DNA of 64,000 nucleotides from Gemmobacter caeruleus. Lineage in GTDB: Bacteria; Pseudomonadota; Alphaproteobacteria; Rhodobacterales; Rhodobacteraceae. The stretch spans positions 62,001-126,000 of the forward strand of contig NZ_VKKX01000033.1 of NCBI RefSeq assembly GCF_008271655.1. The letters run 5' to 3'. Within the stretch, counting starts at the first letter, position 1. Every line of letters begins with the position of its first letter. The notes under the pieces were generated by a model. That model did no database searches. It was not told the origin of the DNA and saw only the letters and a program-made list of their open reading frames with translations. Below, piece by piece: positions 8,432 to 18,199 of the stretch. The translations under genes were made by a program, and so were the position numbers.

Positions 8432-9268
8432 ATGCCCATGCCCGACCACAGAGCCGCCGCCAAGCAGGACCGCGAGGCCGCCTTCTGGGATGATGTCGCG
8501 GACCGCGCCGAGACGGATGACCACACGCTGCGGGTGCAGCGCCAGGACGGGCATGACCGCACGATGCCCTGGCTCGATCATTTCGACATGGCCGTCTTCC
8601 TTGACGCGATCGTCGCCCATATCGACCTGCGGCCCGGGCTGCGGGTGCTGGATCTGGGCTGTGGCCGGGGTTTTCTGTCGGTCGCACTGGCGCATCGCGG
8701 CGCCGAGGTGACGGGGGTCGATATCTCTCCCCGTTCGGTCACCACGGCGCAGCATCGCGCGGTGATTTCAGGCGTATCGCCGCGCTGCCGTTTTTGCGTG
8801 ATGGATTGCGAGAACCTGGATTTCCCCGATGCCAGCTTTGACGCGGTGGCCGGCAGCTGCGTCCTGCATCACCTCGATCTGCACCGCGCCGCGACCGAAG
8901 TCGGCCGCGTGCTGCGCCCTGGCGGCAAGGCGGCCTTTATCGAATCCATGGGCCTCAATCCGCTGCTGATGGCGGCGCGGGCGCTGCTGCCCGGCCGTTT
9001 TGGCATCGAAAAGGCCTCCAGCAGTGACGAATATCCGCTGACCAAGCGCCGTCTGGCCCAATTGCGCCGCAGCTTTGACGGTGAATTGCGGCATCTGTTT
9101 CCGCAGGTGGTGTTCCTGCGCATGGGTGCCTATCTGCCCTTCCTGCGCTCGCCGCTTGCCGAACGCACGCTGCGCGGGCTGGACCACGGTTTGAACACGA
9201 TCCCCTTTTGCAAATCCCTTGGCTATTTCGGACTGATTGCCGCAGAAAAACGAAGGAATGTTCACTAA
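8432..9268 (+). CDS. Class I SAM-dependent methyltransferase
   Basis: A 278-residue cytoplasmic methyltransferase. Motif I is LDLGCGRGF at about residues 73-81, followed by GVDIS (motif post I) and a CVLHHLD stretch typical of Methyltransf_11 proteins. The C-terminal 90 residues are basic and partly hydrophobic. The start at 8432 is preferred because a GGGAGAAACCC ribosome site precedes it; an in-frame ATG at 8417 would add five residues. The stop overlaps the next start as TAATG. Its place between a propeller gene and glycosyltransferases suggests methylation of a sugar or lipid-linked intermediate of the exopolysaccharide. The substrate cannot be read from the sequence. Confidence 0.8.
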   Translation: MPMPDHRAAAKQDREAAFWDDVADRAETDDHTLRVQRQDGHDRTMPWLDHFDMAVFLDAIVAHIDLRPGLRVLDLGCGRGFLSVALAHRGAEVTGVDISPRSVTTAQHRAVISGVSPRCRFCVMDCENLDFPDASFDAVAGSCVLHHLDLHRAATEVGRVLRPGGKAAFIESMGLNPLLMAARALLPGRFGIEKASSSDEYPLTKRRLAQLRRSFDGELRHLFPQVVFLRMGAYLPFLRSPLAERTLRGLDHGLNTIPFCKSLGYFGLIAAEKRRNVH

Positions 9269-10479
9269 TGCAGGATGAACGCCCGACAGGCGTTTCGCGT
9301 CCTCCGCCCGTTCTTGCACCCGGCACACTGGATTTTGTCTGTATCGCGGTGTCGAACTGGGGGGTTGTCGCCTCGAACCCCGATTACACCATCCGCCATC
9401 TCGCGCGGCTGGGGCATCGCGTTCTGGTCGTGGAGCCTTTTGAATCGCTGTCCTCCTGGGTGCGCAGCGCGCGTATCCAGAAACGCAAGCGCGCGGCCGG
9501 CACGGCGCTGCGCGAGGTGGAGCCGAATATCTGGGTCTATCGCCCGCCACCGCTGGCGATGATCGGCCAGTCGCGCCACCCCGCCGCCGCCCGGATCAGC
9601 GGGCGGCTGCTCTCGCGGCTGGTGCGGCGGGTGACGCGGCGGCTGGGCTTTCGCGACATCTGCCTGTGGAGCTTCATGTATAACACCGGCACGCTGCTGC
9701 GGGATTTTCCGGCGCGGCTGAAAATCTATGAATGCGGCGATGACGATGCCGCGTTGGCCCGGACCGAGGCGCAGCGACGCACCGTGCGCCAATTGGATGC
9801 CGAGGTTTGCGCCGCCGCCGATCTGGTCTTTGCGGTGACCGAGGAGCTGTGCGCGCCGCGTCGCGCCACCAACCCCGACACGCACGAGGTGAATTGCGGG
9901 GCCGATATCGGGTTCTTTGGTCAGGCCCTGCGCCCCGAAACCCCGGTGCCTGCCGCGATTGCCGGGCTGAAACACCCGGTCATCGGCTATTTCGGCGGGC
10001 TCGACCCGTGGAAGATCGACATACCGCTGATCGCCGCCATGGCGCGGCTGCGGCCCGACTGGTCTTTTGCCTTTGTGGGCTATGTCTGGTTCGGCTTTGA
10101 TCCGGCGGTATTCGGCGGGGTCAGCAATGTCCATATCCTTGGCCCGCAGGATTATGCGCGCATTCCGGGCTTCATGAAGGGGATGGATCTGGGGCTGATG
10201 CCCTTTCCGCTCAATGACATCACGCGCAATGGCGATGCGCTGAAATGCTACGAATACCTCGCGGCCGGCTTGCCGGTGGTGGGGCGCGACGTGCCGGTGG
10301 CGCGGCGGCTGCGGTCGCTGGTCGCCGTGGGTGACACACCCGAGGAATTCATCGCCGCCTGCGAGGCCCAACTGGCCAGCCCCGTCACCCGCGCCGCGCG
10401 GGCCAGCGCCATGGCGGGGCATGACTGGTCGGTGCGGGTGGAACGCAAGTTGCGCCTGATCGCGGAGCGGCTGCCATGA
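9268..10479 (+). CDS. Glycosyltransferase (GT-B fold, GT4-like)
   Basis: A 403-residue protein expected to transfer a sugar to the growing repeat unit on the cytoplasmic face. The N-terminal half contains a 'RHLARLGHRVLVVEP' acceptor-domain pattern. The C-terminal half has GYFGGLDPWK, GPQDYARIPGFM and the donor-site segment LKCYEYLAAGLPVVG, in which the EX7E-type glutamate precedes AAGLPVV as in GT4 enzymes. The start at 9268 overlaps the preceding stop (TAATG) with a GAAGGA ribosome site; an in-frame ATG at 9208 lies inside the methyltransferase gene and is rejected. The stop overlaps the GT2-fusion gene by 4 nt. Confidence 0.8.
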   Translation: MQDERPTGVSRPPPVLAPGTLDFVCIAVSNWGVVASNPDYTIRHLARLGHRVLVVEPFESLSSWVRSARIQKRKRAAGTALREVEPNIWVYRPPPLAMIGQSRHPAAARISGRLLSRLVRRVTRRLGFRDICLWSFMYNTGTLLRDFPARLKIYECGDDDAALARTEAQRRTVRQLDAEVCAAADLVFAVTEELCAPRRATNPDTHEVNCGADIGFFGQALRPETPVPAAIAGLKHPVIGYFGGLDPWKIDIPLIAAMARLRPDWSFAFVGYVWFGFDPAVFGGVSNVHILGPQDYARIPGFMKGMDLGLMPFPLNDITRNGDALKCYEYLAAGLPVVGRDVPVARRLRSLVAVGDTPEEFIAACEAQLASPVTRAARASAMAGHDWSVRVERKLRLIAERLP

Positions 10480-12650
10480 CGATCGGACAGCGCTTTGCCG
10501 AAACCGCGTCCCAGACCGCCGCGCCGGATCTGTCGATCCTCTTGGTCAGCCATGGCCATGGCGATTTCGTGCGCGATTGTCTGGCCTCGCTGGATGCGGC
10601 GGCGCTGCATGGCCTGCGGCACGAGGTGATCGTGCTGGACAACCTGCACGAACCCGATTTCGCCACCCGGATCGGCGGTCTGCACCCGGGGCTGATCTTG
10701 CTGCACAATACGCAGCCGATGGGCTTTGGCGCAAACATGAATAAATGTGCGGAAATAGCGACGGGGCGGGTCTTGCTGATCCTGAACCCCGACACGGCCT
10801 ATCATGCCGGCGATCTCGCACAGGCGCTGCGCCTGCTGGAGGATGACCCCGCCTGTGGCATCGTCGCGGCGCGGCTGGTGAACGAAGATGGCAGCGATCA
10901 GCGCAATTTCCGGCACTTTCCGACGGCAGCGATCACCGCGCTGCGCGGCTTTGGCGTGCAGGACTGGGCGCGCCAGCCCGGCTTTTATCGCCGCTACATG
11001 ATGGAGGACCGGCCGCTGGACGGCCCGACCGAGGTCGATTGGGTCTATGGGTCGTTCATGCTGATCCGGCGCAGCACCTTTGCGGCGCTTGGCGGCTTTG
11101 ATCCCGGCTATTTCATGTATTACGAGGATGTCGATCTCTGCCTGCGGCTGCGGCGGGCGGGGCTGAAGATCGTCGTCGATCCGCAGTTGCAGTTCTTGCA
11201 TCACCATCAGCGCAGCTCGGCCCAGCGTGGCGAAACGCGGCTGCGCGCGCATCACCTGCGCAGCTTTCGGCGCTATCTGTGGCGCAGCCATGCCTGCCTG
11301 TTTCCGCCCGCCACCTCGGACCGGCCCGATCCGGTACCGCAGCCGCTGCGCGGGGCGCTGCCGTTTCTGCTGGCCGCGGCGCAACTGGGCGCGGTCTGGC
11401 TGGCCGGGGGGCTGGCCGCCGCGCTGGCGCCGGCGGGAACGGGCAGTTTTCACGCCTTCGGACTGGGGCTGCTGCTGGTGCTGGCGCAGTATACGCTGGC
11501 GGAATATGCGCCCACGCGGCTGGGCGACACGCCGCGCCGGGTGATCGGCGTGCTGGAGGGGCTGGTGCTGGCCAGCCTGCCCTGGATCCTGCTGCGGTTG
11601 ATCCCCGGCGGGGCGCCGCCCTCTTTTCTGGCGCTGGCGGGGTTTCTGGCGCTGGCCGCGCTGCTGGCGGCCGGGGTGACCTATGGGGTGACACTGGCGA
11701 TCCCTGCGACCGGGCTGCGGATGGCGGTCGTGACCGATGGCAGGGCCGGCGGGCTGGCGCAGGGGCTGGGCCGGCCGGTGCCGGTCGCGATGACGGTGAT
11801 CGAGAGCCAGGACATCGCCGCGGGCACCGGCGCGGTGGCGCAGGCCATCGCCGCGGCGCTGCGGGCCGGGCGGATCGACGCGGTGCTGCTGGTCCTGCCC
11901 GAGGCGCGCGACGAACGCGCGCTGCGGCTGGTGCGGGCGCTGTCGATGTTCGACCTGCCGATCTGGCATCTGCGCCGCGAACCGGGTCAGCCCCCCGACC
12001 GCCCGATCCTGCTGCGCGGCCCGCTGCGGTCGCGCACGCGCGAGGGGTTGAAGCGCGGGCTAGACCTGCTGCTGGGCCTGTCGGCGCTGGCGGTGCTGGC
12101 AGTGCCGATGCTGATCGTCGCCGCGCTGATCAAGCTGGAGGATGGCGGCCCGGTCTTCTTTGCCCAGCCGCGTGACGGGCGCAACCAACAGCCCTTCGCG
12201 ATGCTCAAGTTCCGCACGATGAAGGCCCGCGATACCGACCGGCGCGGCGATCTGCTGACCCTGCGCAACGATGCCCGCATCACCCGGATCGGGGCCTTTC
12301 TGCGCAAGACCTCGATCGACGAATTGCCCCAGCTTTTCAACGTTGTGGCGGGGCATATGTCGATCGTCGGGCCGCGCCCCCTGCCGCTGCATTTCCACTT
12401 TCACGAGGTGCTGTTCGAGGCGGTCGTGCCCGACTGGCACCACCGCCACCGCGTCAAGCCGGGCATCACCGGCCTGTCGCAGCTGCGCGGCCTGCGCGGC
12501 ACGCCCGAAACCGCCGAGGGCGCGATCCGCATGATGACGGACCGGGGGCTTTACGACAATCTCTACATCGACAACTGGACGATCTGGCTTGATCTGCGGA
12601 TCATCGTCATGACACTCCTGTCGGGGGCTTTCATGGCCGGGGCCTATTAG
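10476..12650 (+). CDS. Fusion of GT2 glycosyltransferase and WcaJ/PssY-type phosphoglycosyltransferase
   Basis: A 724-residue protein with two enzyme modules. Residues about 18-245 form a GT2 domain (SILLVSHGHGDF, NPDTA at 104-108, YEDVDLCLR near 216). Four membrane segments follow near 293-318, 325-345, 357-377 and 383-408. Residues about 414-505 resemble the degenerate nucleotide-binding cytosolic domain of polyprenyl-phosphate hexose-1-phosphate transferases. The last 200 residues hold the catalytic module: a membrane helix near 528-552, then KFRTM (578-582), SIDELPQ (613-619) and GPRPLP (632-637). It should initiate repeat-unit assembly on undecaprenyl phosphate, and the GT2 part may add a following sugar. 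It is the last gene of the plus-strand exopolysaccharide operon, overlapping the preceding gene by 4 nt. Confidence 0.85.
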   Translation: MTIGQRFAETASQTAAPDLSILLVSHGHGDFVRDCLASLDAAALHGLRHEVIVLDNLHEPDFATRIGGLHPGLILLHNTQPMGFGANMNKCAEIATGRVLLILNPDTAYHAGDLAQALRLLEDDPACGIVAARLVNEDGSDQRNFRHFPTAAITALRGFGVQDWARQPGFYRRYMMEDRPLDGPTEVDWVYGSFMLIRRSTFAALGGFDPGYFMYYEDVDLCLRLRRAGLKIVVDPQLQFLHHHQRSSAQRGETRLRAHHLRSFRRYLWRSHACLFPPATSDRPDPVPQPLRGALPFLLAAAQLGAVWLAGGLAAALAPAGTGSFHAFGLGLLLVLAQYTLAEYAPTRLGDTPRRVIGVLEGLVLASLPWILLRLIPGGAPPSFLALAGFLALAALLAAGVTYGVTLAIPATGLRMAVVTDGRAGGLAQGLGRPVPVAMTVIESQDIAAGTGAVAQAIAAALRAGRIDAVLLVLPEARDERALRLVRALSMFDLPIWHLRREPGQPPDRPILLRGPLRSRTREGLKRGLDLLLGLSALAVLAVPMLIVAALIKLEDGGPVFFAQPRDGRNQQPFAMLKFRTMKARDTDRRGDLLTLRNDARITRIGAFLRKTSIDELPQLFNVVAGHMSIVGPRPLPLHFHFHEVLFEAVVPDWHHRHRVKPGITGLSQLRGLRGTPETAEGAIRMMTDRGLYDNLYIDNWTIWLDLRIIVMTLLSGAFMAGAY

Positions 12651-12698
12651 ACGCGCCCTTGCCAGACAGCCGCCACGCCGCTAAACCGTTCCGGCGTG

Positions 12699-12770
12699 GC
12701 CCCGTTAGCACAGTGGTAGTGCAGCGCTCTTGTAAAGCGAAGGTCGTTCGTTCAAATCGGACACGGGGCA
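12699..12770 (+). tRNA. tRNA-Thr (anticodon TGT)
   Basis: A 72-nt cloverleaf can be folded by eye. The acceptor stem GCCCCGT/ACGGGGC has 7 perfect pairs, the anticodon loop CTTGTAA has TGT at 12731-12733, and the T-arm is GTTCG-TTCAAAT-CGGAC. The discriminator base is A and the CCA end is not encoded. Only one anticodon-stem pair (27-43, G-A) is mismatched. The gene sits alone between the exopolysaccharide locus and a convergent methyltransferase gene. Confidence 0.93.
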
Positions 12771-12790
12771 CGCCGGTCCACCCGCCCGCC

Positions 12791-13543
12791 TCAGCCCTCG
12801 CCGGGGTCGCTTTTGGCCTGACCCAGCTTGAAGGCGATCTGCCGCAACATGCCGTGAAAGGTGCGCACCTCGGCCGTGGTCAGCGGCAGGCGCGACCACA
12901 TGTTGCGCAGCGACACCTTCATCCCCGGCGCCTTGGCCGGCGGGAAGAAAAAGCCCGCCTGCTCCAGCCGCTCCTCGAAATGATTGGCCAGTGCCTCCAC
13001 CTCATGCGCGCGGGCATATTCGGTACGGGCAAAGTTCATCACCTCGGGGGCGACCTCGGCCTTTTGCCGCGCCCATTCATAGCCCATCAGCAGCACGCAT
13101 TGGCCCAGATTGAGCGAGGGGAAATCCGGGTTCACCGGCACGGTCACGATGGCATTGGCCAGCACGACATCCTCATTCTCCAGCCCCGCACGTTCGGGGC
13201 CGAACAGGATACCGACGCGCTTGCCCTCGGCGCTCAGCGCGCGGGCATATTCCATCGCGCGTTCGGGGGTCATCACGGGCTTGGTCAACTCGCGCCCGCG
13301 GGCGGTGGTGGCAAAGACGAAATCGCAATCGGCGATGGCGGCCGGCAGATCGGCGAACAGGCCCGCATCATCCAGCACACGGCCGGCGCCGCTGGCCATG
13401 GCCACGGCACGCGGATTGGGCCAGCCGTCGCGCGGGCCGACGATGCGCATCCGGGTCAGGCCGAAATTCAGCATCGCCCGCGCCGCCGCGCCGATATTCT
13501 CGCCCATCTGGGGCCGCACGAGGATGAGAACGGGGTCGGTCAT
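12791..13543 (-). CDS. tRNA/rRNA 2'-O-methyltransferase, TrmJ-like (SpoU/SPOUT family)
   Basis: A 250-residue RNA ribose methyltransferase. The SPOUT signatures are present: an N-terminal VRPQMGENIGAAARAM segment, a central ILFGPERAGLENEDV motif (motif 2) and SLNLGQCVLLMGYEW (motif 3), which together build the knotted SAM site. The C-terminal extension (about residues 165-250) matches the length seen in TrmJ, which methylates the nucleotide at position 32 of tRNAs. The start at 13543 has an AGAGGAAA ribosome site; upstream in-frame codons to 13612 are read-through. It diverges from the TfoX-N gene across 67 nt. Confidence 0.87.
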   Translation of the reverse strand: MTDPVLILVRPQMGENIGAAARAMLNFGLTRMRIVGPRDGWPNPRAVAMASGAGRVLDDAGLFADLPAAIADCDFVFATTARGRELTKPVMTPERAMEYARALSAEGKRVGILFGPERAGLENEDVVLANAIVTVPVNPDFPSLNLGQCVLLMGYEWARQKAEVAPEVMNFARTEYARAHEVEALANHFEERLEQAGFFFPPAKAPGMKVSLRNMWSRLPLTTAEVRTFHGMLRQIAFKLGQAKSDPGEG

Positions 13544-13610
13544 GCGTTTCCTCTGGATTTGCCGCGCGGACGCCTTACGCTCAAACCCCCAGCAAAACAA
13601 GGAGCGGGCC

Positions 13611-13961
13611 ATGGCTTATGAGGAAGGGCTGGCGCAATTGCTGCGCGACGATCTGGGCGATGCGGCGTTCACCGAACAGAAGATGTTCGGGGGTCTGGCC
13701 TTTCTCATCGGCGGCAACATGGTCTGCGGCGTCCACAAGGGCGGCGCGATGTTCCGCCTCGGCAAGGAACGGATGGACCAGGCGCTGACGCTGCCGGGCG
13801 TCGCGCAGATGGCGATGGCGGGCCGCGCCATGACCGGCATGGCCGAATGCCCGCCCGAGGTGCTGGCACAGGATGCAACGCGCGGGGCGCTGATGGCGCT
13901 GGCGCTCGACTGCGTGCGGGCGCTGCCGCCAAAAGTAGCCAAAGCCCCGAAAACCCGGTAA
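13611..13961 (+). CDS. TfoX N-terminal domain protein
   Basis: A 116-residue cytoplasmic protein whose first 90 residues match the TfoX_N family: the KMFGGLAFLIGGNMVCGV strand pair and a 'MFRLGKERMDQAL' segment. The family is named after the competence regulator TfoX/Sxy, but stand-alone N-domain proteins in alphaproteobacteria have no settled function. The start at 13611 has an AAGGAGCGGGCC ribosome site; the frame upstream overlaps the divergent methyltransferase gene. The C-terminus ends in a basic lysine-rich tail. The ThiE-like gene starts 39 nt later, so the two may be co-transcribed. Confidence 0.8.
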   Translation: MAYEEGLAQLLRDDLGDAAFTEQKMFGGLAFLIGGNMVCGVHKGGAMFRLGKERMDQALTLPGVAQMAMAGRAMTGMAECPPEVLAQDATRGALMALALDCVRALPPKVAKAPKTR

Positions 13962-14000
13962 AGGGCGGCAAATCGCACCCATTCGCCCGAGAGCCATCGC

Positions 14001-14621
14001 ATGTCCGACGCCGACCGCCCGCAGCTTTACATCGTCACCCCGCCCGAATTCGATCTCGATCTCTTTCCCGACCGGCTGGCCGCCGTGCTGGACAGCGCCG
14101 AGGTTGCCTGTGTGCGGCTGGCGCTGGCCGCACGGGATGAGGATCGCGTGGCCCGCGCCGCCGATGCGCTGCGCGAGCTGTGCCATGCCCGCGACGTGGC
14201 GCTGGTGATCGAGCGTCATGTGCTGCTGGTGGAACGTCTGGGCCTCGATGGCGTTCACCTGACCGATGGCGGGCGCAATGTGCGCAAGCTGCGCAAGGAT
14301 CTGGGCGAGGATGCGATCATCGGCGCCTTTTGCGGCACCACCCGCCACGAAGGCATGGCTGCGGCCGAGGCCGGCGCGGATTATGTCAGCTTCGGCCCCG
14401 TAGGCGAGACGCCGCTGGGCGACGGGTCGCGCGCCGAAGCCGATCTGTTTCAGTGGTGGTCGGAGATGATCGAGGTGCCGGTGGTGGCCGAAGGGGCGCT
14501 GACCGCCGCCCTGGTCGAAAAGCTGGGCCCGATCACCGACTTTTTCGGCGTGGGCGAAGAGATCTGGACGGCAGATGACCCCGCCGCCGCGCTTCGCGCC
14601 TTGCTGGCGCCGCTCAGCTAA
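14001..14621 (+). CDS. ThiE/TenI-family thiamine phosphate synthase-like protein
   Basis: A 206-residue TIM-barrel protein of the thiamine monophosphate synthase superfamily. Recognisable parts are LYIVTPP at the N-terminus, DGVHLTDG, the GADYVSFGPVGETPLG segment and a C-terminal GVGEEIW. Several ThiE hallmarks differ: the usual HLGQxD reads HLTDG, the serine of the iiGxS loop is replaced (IIGAFCG), and the TxTK pyrophosphate loop reads ETPLGDG. It is therefore more safely called ThiE/TenI-like; a non-catalytic or altered-specificity role is possible. No TPP riboswitch is seen upstream. A strong terminator follows. Confidence 0.72.
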   Translation: MSDADRPQLYIVTPPEFDLDLFPDRLAAVLDSAEVACVRLALAARDEDRVARAADALRELCHARDVALVIERHVLLVERLGLDGVHLTDGGRNVRKLRKDLGEDAIIGAFCGTTRHEGMAAAEAGADYVSFGPVGETPLGDGSRAEADLFQWWSEMIEVPVVAEGALTAALVEKLGPITDFFGVGEEIWTADDPAAALRALLAPLS

Positions 14622-14648
14622 TCTGCCCAAAAAACGGGCATTTGTAGC

Positions 14649-14676
14649 ACCGCCGCCCAATCGGGCGGCGGTTTTG
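14649..14676 (+). terminator. Rho-independent terminator after the ThiE-like gene
   Basis: A perfect 10-bp GC-rich stem (ACCGCCGCCC / GGGCGGCGGT) around an AATC loop, followed by TTTTG. It lies 28 nt after the stop codon, ends the TfoX-N/ThiE-like unit and separates it from the transglutaminase operon. Confidence 0.85.
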
Positions 14677-14766
14677 CGTGACAAGGGGCGCAAAGCGCGC
14701 AGGATGGGCAGAAGCCCCGTCCGCGCTGACTAGACTGGGGCCAGCGCGACCAACAGGGGCCCCATC

Positions 14767-17700
14767 ATGGCGATCCATGCCAGCATCCATCACCTGACCC
14801 ATTACAAATACGACCGCCCGGTGACGCTGGGCCCGCAGATCATCCGGCTGCGCCCGGCGCCGCAATCGCGGACCAAGGTGCTGTCGCACAGTCTCAAGGT
14901 GTCGCCCGGCGGGCATTTCGTGAACCACCAGCAGGATCCCTATGGCAACTGGCTGGCGCGGTTCGTCTTTCCCGAGCCCGTGACCGAATTTCGGATCGAG
15001 GTCGATCTGGTGGCCGACATGTCGGTCTATAATCCCTTCGATTTCTTCGTCGAAGACAGCGCCGAATTCTGGCCCTTTGAATATCCGCGCGATCTGGCCG
15101 ATGATCTGGTGATCTACCGCACGCCAGAACCCGCCGGCCCGCTGCTGGAATCGTTTCTGGAAACCGTGCCGCGCGACAAGGCCCGCACCACCGATTTTCT
15201 GGTGGCACTGAATGCGCGGGTGAATGGCGTGGTGAATTACACCATCCGCATGGAGCCCGGCGTCCAGACCCCCGAAGAGACGCTGCATGCCAAATCCGGC
15301 TCGTGCCGCGATTCGAGCTGGCTTCTGGTGCAGGCGCTGCGGCATCTCGGTTTCGCGGCGCGCTTTGTCTCGGGCTATCTGATCCAGTTGGCGCCGGATG
15401 TGAAATCGCTTGATGGCCCTTCGGGGACCGAGGTCGATTTCACCGATCTTCACGCCTGGGTGGAGGTCTATATTCCCGGTGCGGGCTGGATCGGGCTGGA
15501 TCCGACCAGCGGCCTTTTGACCGGCGAAAGCCATATTCCGCTGGCGGCCACCCCGCATTACCGCAACGCCGCGCCAATCTCGGGCGGGTTTTCGGCGGTC
15601 GGCACGCCCGAGGTCAGCTTCGATTTCGACATGCAGGTGCGGCGGGTCGCCGAACATCCGCGCATCACCAAACCCTTCAGCGATACCGCCTGGGAGGATC
15701 TGAACGCGCTTGGCCGGAAGGTGGATGAAAGCCTGCGCGACAGCGATCTGCGCCTGACCATGGGGGGCGAGCCGACCTTCGTGTCGATCGACGATTTCGA
15801 GGGGGCAGAGTGGAACACCGCTGCCGTCGGCCCGCAAAAGCGCGACCGCGCCGATGACCTGATCCGCCGCTTGCGCAGCCGCTTTGCGCCGGGTGGTTTC
15901 CTGCATTACGGGCAAGGCAAGTGGTATCCCGGCGAAAGCCTGCCGCGCTGGACCTTCTCGCTCTATTGGCGGCGCGACGGGATGCCGGTCTGGCAGAACC
16001 CCGATCTCGTCGCGCGCGAGGCGCAGGATTACCAGGTCGGCGCCGCTGAGGCGGGGCGGTTCATGGAGGGGTTCGCCGAACGGCTGGGCATTTCGCCCGA
16101 ACACGCGCAGCCCGCCTATGAGGATCCGGCGGAATGGATCCTGAAAGAGGCCAATCTACCGCCCAATGTCAGCCCCGAGAACAGCAAGCTGAAGGATGCC
16201 GAGGAACGGTCGCGCTTCGCCCGGGTGTTTTCGCGCGGGTTGACCGAACCGTCGGGCTTTGTCCTGCCGATCCAGCGCTGGCAATCGCAGGCCAGTGGAC
16301 CACGCTGGCGGTCGGAGATGTGGAAGCCCCGGCGCGGGCATCTGTTCCTGGTGCCCGGTGACAGCCCGGTGGGCTATCGCCTGCCGCTGGCGGGGCTGCC
16401 CTATATCCCGCCGGCGCAATATCCCTACAGCTATCCGGCCGATACCTCGATCCCGCTGGCGCCGCTGCCCGATTTCCACGCGGCGCTCGCCGCCCGCCGC
16501 GCCGAGGTGCAGGCGGAAATCGACCGTCTGGCGCGAGAGGAGGCGCTGGAGCAGGCCGCCATGCTGCCCGAGGTCAGCGCCGATTTCGCCCAGCCGGGCG
16601 CGGTGAAGGCCGATACCGGCCGCCGACAGCCGGTCGTGGCGCAGATGGGCGTGGACCCCGCGCAAGGCTGGGTGCGCACCGCCATCGCGATGGAGCCCCG
16701 CGACGGGCGGCTCTGTCTGTTCATGCCGCCCTGCGAGACGCTGGAGGATTACCTTGAATTGCTGGCGACCGCCGAGGCGACGGCGGCCGATCTGAACCTG
16801 CCGGTGCATATCGAGGGCTATGCCCCGCCGCATGACGCGCGGCTGAATGTGATCCGCGTGGCGCCCGATCCCGGCGTGATCGAGGTGAACATCCACCCCG
16901 CCCATAGCTGGGAAGATTGCGTCGCCACCACCGAGGCAATCTATGAGGAGGCACGGCAAAGCCGTCTGGGCGCCGACAAGTTCATGATCGACGGGCGCCA
17001 TACCGGCACAGGCGGCGGCAACCATGTGGTTGTCGGTGGCGCCACGATGGAAGACAGCCCCTTTCTGCGCCGCCCCGATCTGCTGAAATCGCTGATCCTG
17101 ATCTGGCAGCGGCACCCTTCGCTGTCCTATCTGTTCTCGGGCCTGTTCATCGGCCCGACCAGCCAGGCCCCCCGCATCGACGAGGCGCGGCATGACAGCC
17201 TGTATGAACTGGAAATCGCGCTGGCCCAGATCGGCGATCCGGTGGCGGGCGGCCCCTTGCCGCCGCCCTGGCTGGTGGACCGGCTGCTGCGCAACATCCT
17301 GATCGACGTGACCGGCAATACCCACCGGGCCGAGATCTGCATCGACAAGCTTTATTCGCCCGATGGCCCGACCGGGCGGCTGGGTCTGGTGGAATTCCGC
17401 GGCTTCGAGATGCCGCCGCATCCGCGCATGAACCTCGCGCAGCAATTGCTGATCCGGGCGCTGATCGCGCGCTGCGCCAAGGCGCCGGTGCGGGGCAAGC
17501 CGGTCCGCTGGGGCACGGTGCTGCATGACCGTTTCATGCTGCCGCATTACATCTGGGCCGATTTCCTGTCGCTGCTCGACGATCTGGCGCAACATGGGTT
17601 CAAACTGGATCCGGTCTGGTATCAGGCGCAGGCCGAATTCCGCTTTCCCTTCTGCGGTCAGATCGAGGTGGAGGGCGTGCATCTGGAACTGCGGCAGGCG

Positions 17701-18192
17701 TTGGAGCCGTGGCATGTGCTGGGCGAAACCGGTGCCATCGGCGGCACGGTGCGCTATACCGACAGCTCGGTCGAACGGTTGCAGGTGCGCATGACCACCC
17801 TGTCGCAAGACCGCTACCGCATCATGTGCAACCGCCGCCCGGTGCCGCTGACCCGCACCACGACCAGCGGCGAAAGCGTGGGGGGCGTGCGGTTCAAGGC
17901 CTGGCAGCCGGCGGCCGCCCTGCATCCGGTCCTACCGGTCAATGCGCCACTGACCTTTGACATCTATGATGACTGGTCGGGCCGGGCCATCGGCGGCTGT
18001 GTCTATCACGTCGCCCATCCGGGCGGGCGGAATTACGACACCTTCCCCGTGAACGGATACGAGGCCGAGGCACGGCGGCTGGCACGGTTCGAGGCGCATG
18101 GCCATGCGCCCGGCAGCTATGTCCCCGCGACCGAGGCGCCGCATCCGGAATTTCCGATGACGCTCGACCTGCGGCGCGCGCCATGGATATAA
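14767..18192 (+). CDS. Large transglutaminase-DUF2126 fusion protein
   Basis: A 1141-residue cytoplasmic protein. Residues 1-90 are the bacterial transglutaminase-like N-domain. Residues about 165-260 are the transglutaminase core with a complete triad: Cys180 (GSCRDSSW), His229 (DLHAWVEVY) and Asp245 (LDPTSG). The remaining roughly 850 residues are the DUF2126 region, with conserved-looking [11 protein letters not shown] and [14 protein letters not shown] segments and an [13 protein letters not shown] segment that resemble glutamine-synthetase-like amidoligase motifs (tentative). It heads a three-gene operon with an ATP-grasp/alpha-E protein and a second transglutaminase. In other bacteria such genes accompany the Anbu protease and are predicted to make or edit peptide bonds on proteins or peptides. 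The substrate is unknown. Confidence 0.85.
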   Translation: MAIHASIHHLTHYKYDRPVTLGPQIIRLRPAPQSRTKVLSHSLKVSPGGHFVNHQQDPYGNWLARFVFPEPVTEFRIEVDLVADMSVYNPFDFFVEDSAEFWPFEYPRDLADDLVIYRTPEPAGPLLESFLETVPRDKARTTDFLVALNARVNGVVNYTIRMEPGVQTPEETLHAKSGSCRDSSWLLVQALRHLGFAARFVSGYLIQLAPDVKSLDGPSGTEVDFTDLHAWVEVYIPGAGWIGLDPTSGLLTGESHIPLAATPHYRNAAPISGGFSAVGTPEVSFDFDMQVRRVAEHPRITKPFSDTAWEDLNALGRKVDESLRDSDLRLTMGGEPTFVSIDDFEGAEWNTAAVGPQKRDRADDLIRRLRSRFAPGGFLHYGQGKWYPGESLPRWTFSLYWRRDGMPVWQNPDLVAREAQDYQVGAAEAGRFMEGFAERLGISPEHAQPAYEDPAEWILKEANLPPNVSPENSKLKDAEERSRFARVFSRGLTEPSGFVLPIQRWQSQASGPRWRSEMWKPRRGHLFLVPGDSPVGYRLPLAGLPYIPPAQYPYSYPADTSIPLAPLPDFHAALAARRAEVQAEIDRLAREEALEQAAMLPEVSADFAQPGAVKADTGRRQPVVAQMGVDPAQGWVRTAIAMEPRDGRLCLFMPPCETLEDYLELLATAEATAADLNLPVHIEGYAPPHDARLNVIRVAPDPGVIEVNIHPAHSWEDCVATTEAIYEEARQSRLGADKFMIDGRHTGTGGGNHVVVGGATMEDSPFLRRPDLLKSLILIWQRHPSLSYLFSGLFIGPTSQAPRIDEARHDSLYELEIALAQIGDPVAGGPLPPPWLVDRLLRNILIDVTGNTHRAEICIDKLYSPDGPTGRLGLVEFRGFEMPPHPRMNLAQQLLIRALIARCAKAPVRGKPVRWGTVLHDRFMLPHYIWADFLSLLDDLAQHGFKLDPVWYQAQAEFRFPFCGQIEVEGVHLELRQALEPWHVLGETGAIGGTVRYTDSSVERLQVRMTTLSQDRYRIMCNRRPVPLTRTTTSGESVGGVRFKAWQPAAALHPVLPVNAPLTFDIYDDWSGRAIGGCVYHVAHPGGRNYDTFPVNGYEAEARRLARFEAHGHAPGSYVPATEAPHPEFPMTLDLRRAPWI

Positions 18193-18199
18193 CGGGGGC

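Noticed and set aside
12699-12770. tRNA-Thr as an attachment site for an integrated element
   Set aside because: No integrase and no duplicated tRNA 3' end were seen nearby; the exopolysaccharide genes on its left look native except for rfbF.
14001-14621. A TPP riboswitch ahead of the ThiE-like gene
   Set aside because: Only 39 nt separate it from the preceding gene, too short for the element, and the expected CUGAGA and ACCUGA-type motifs are absent.
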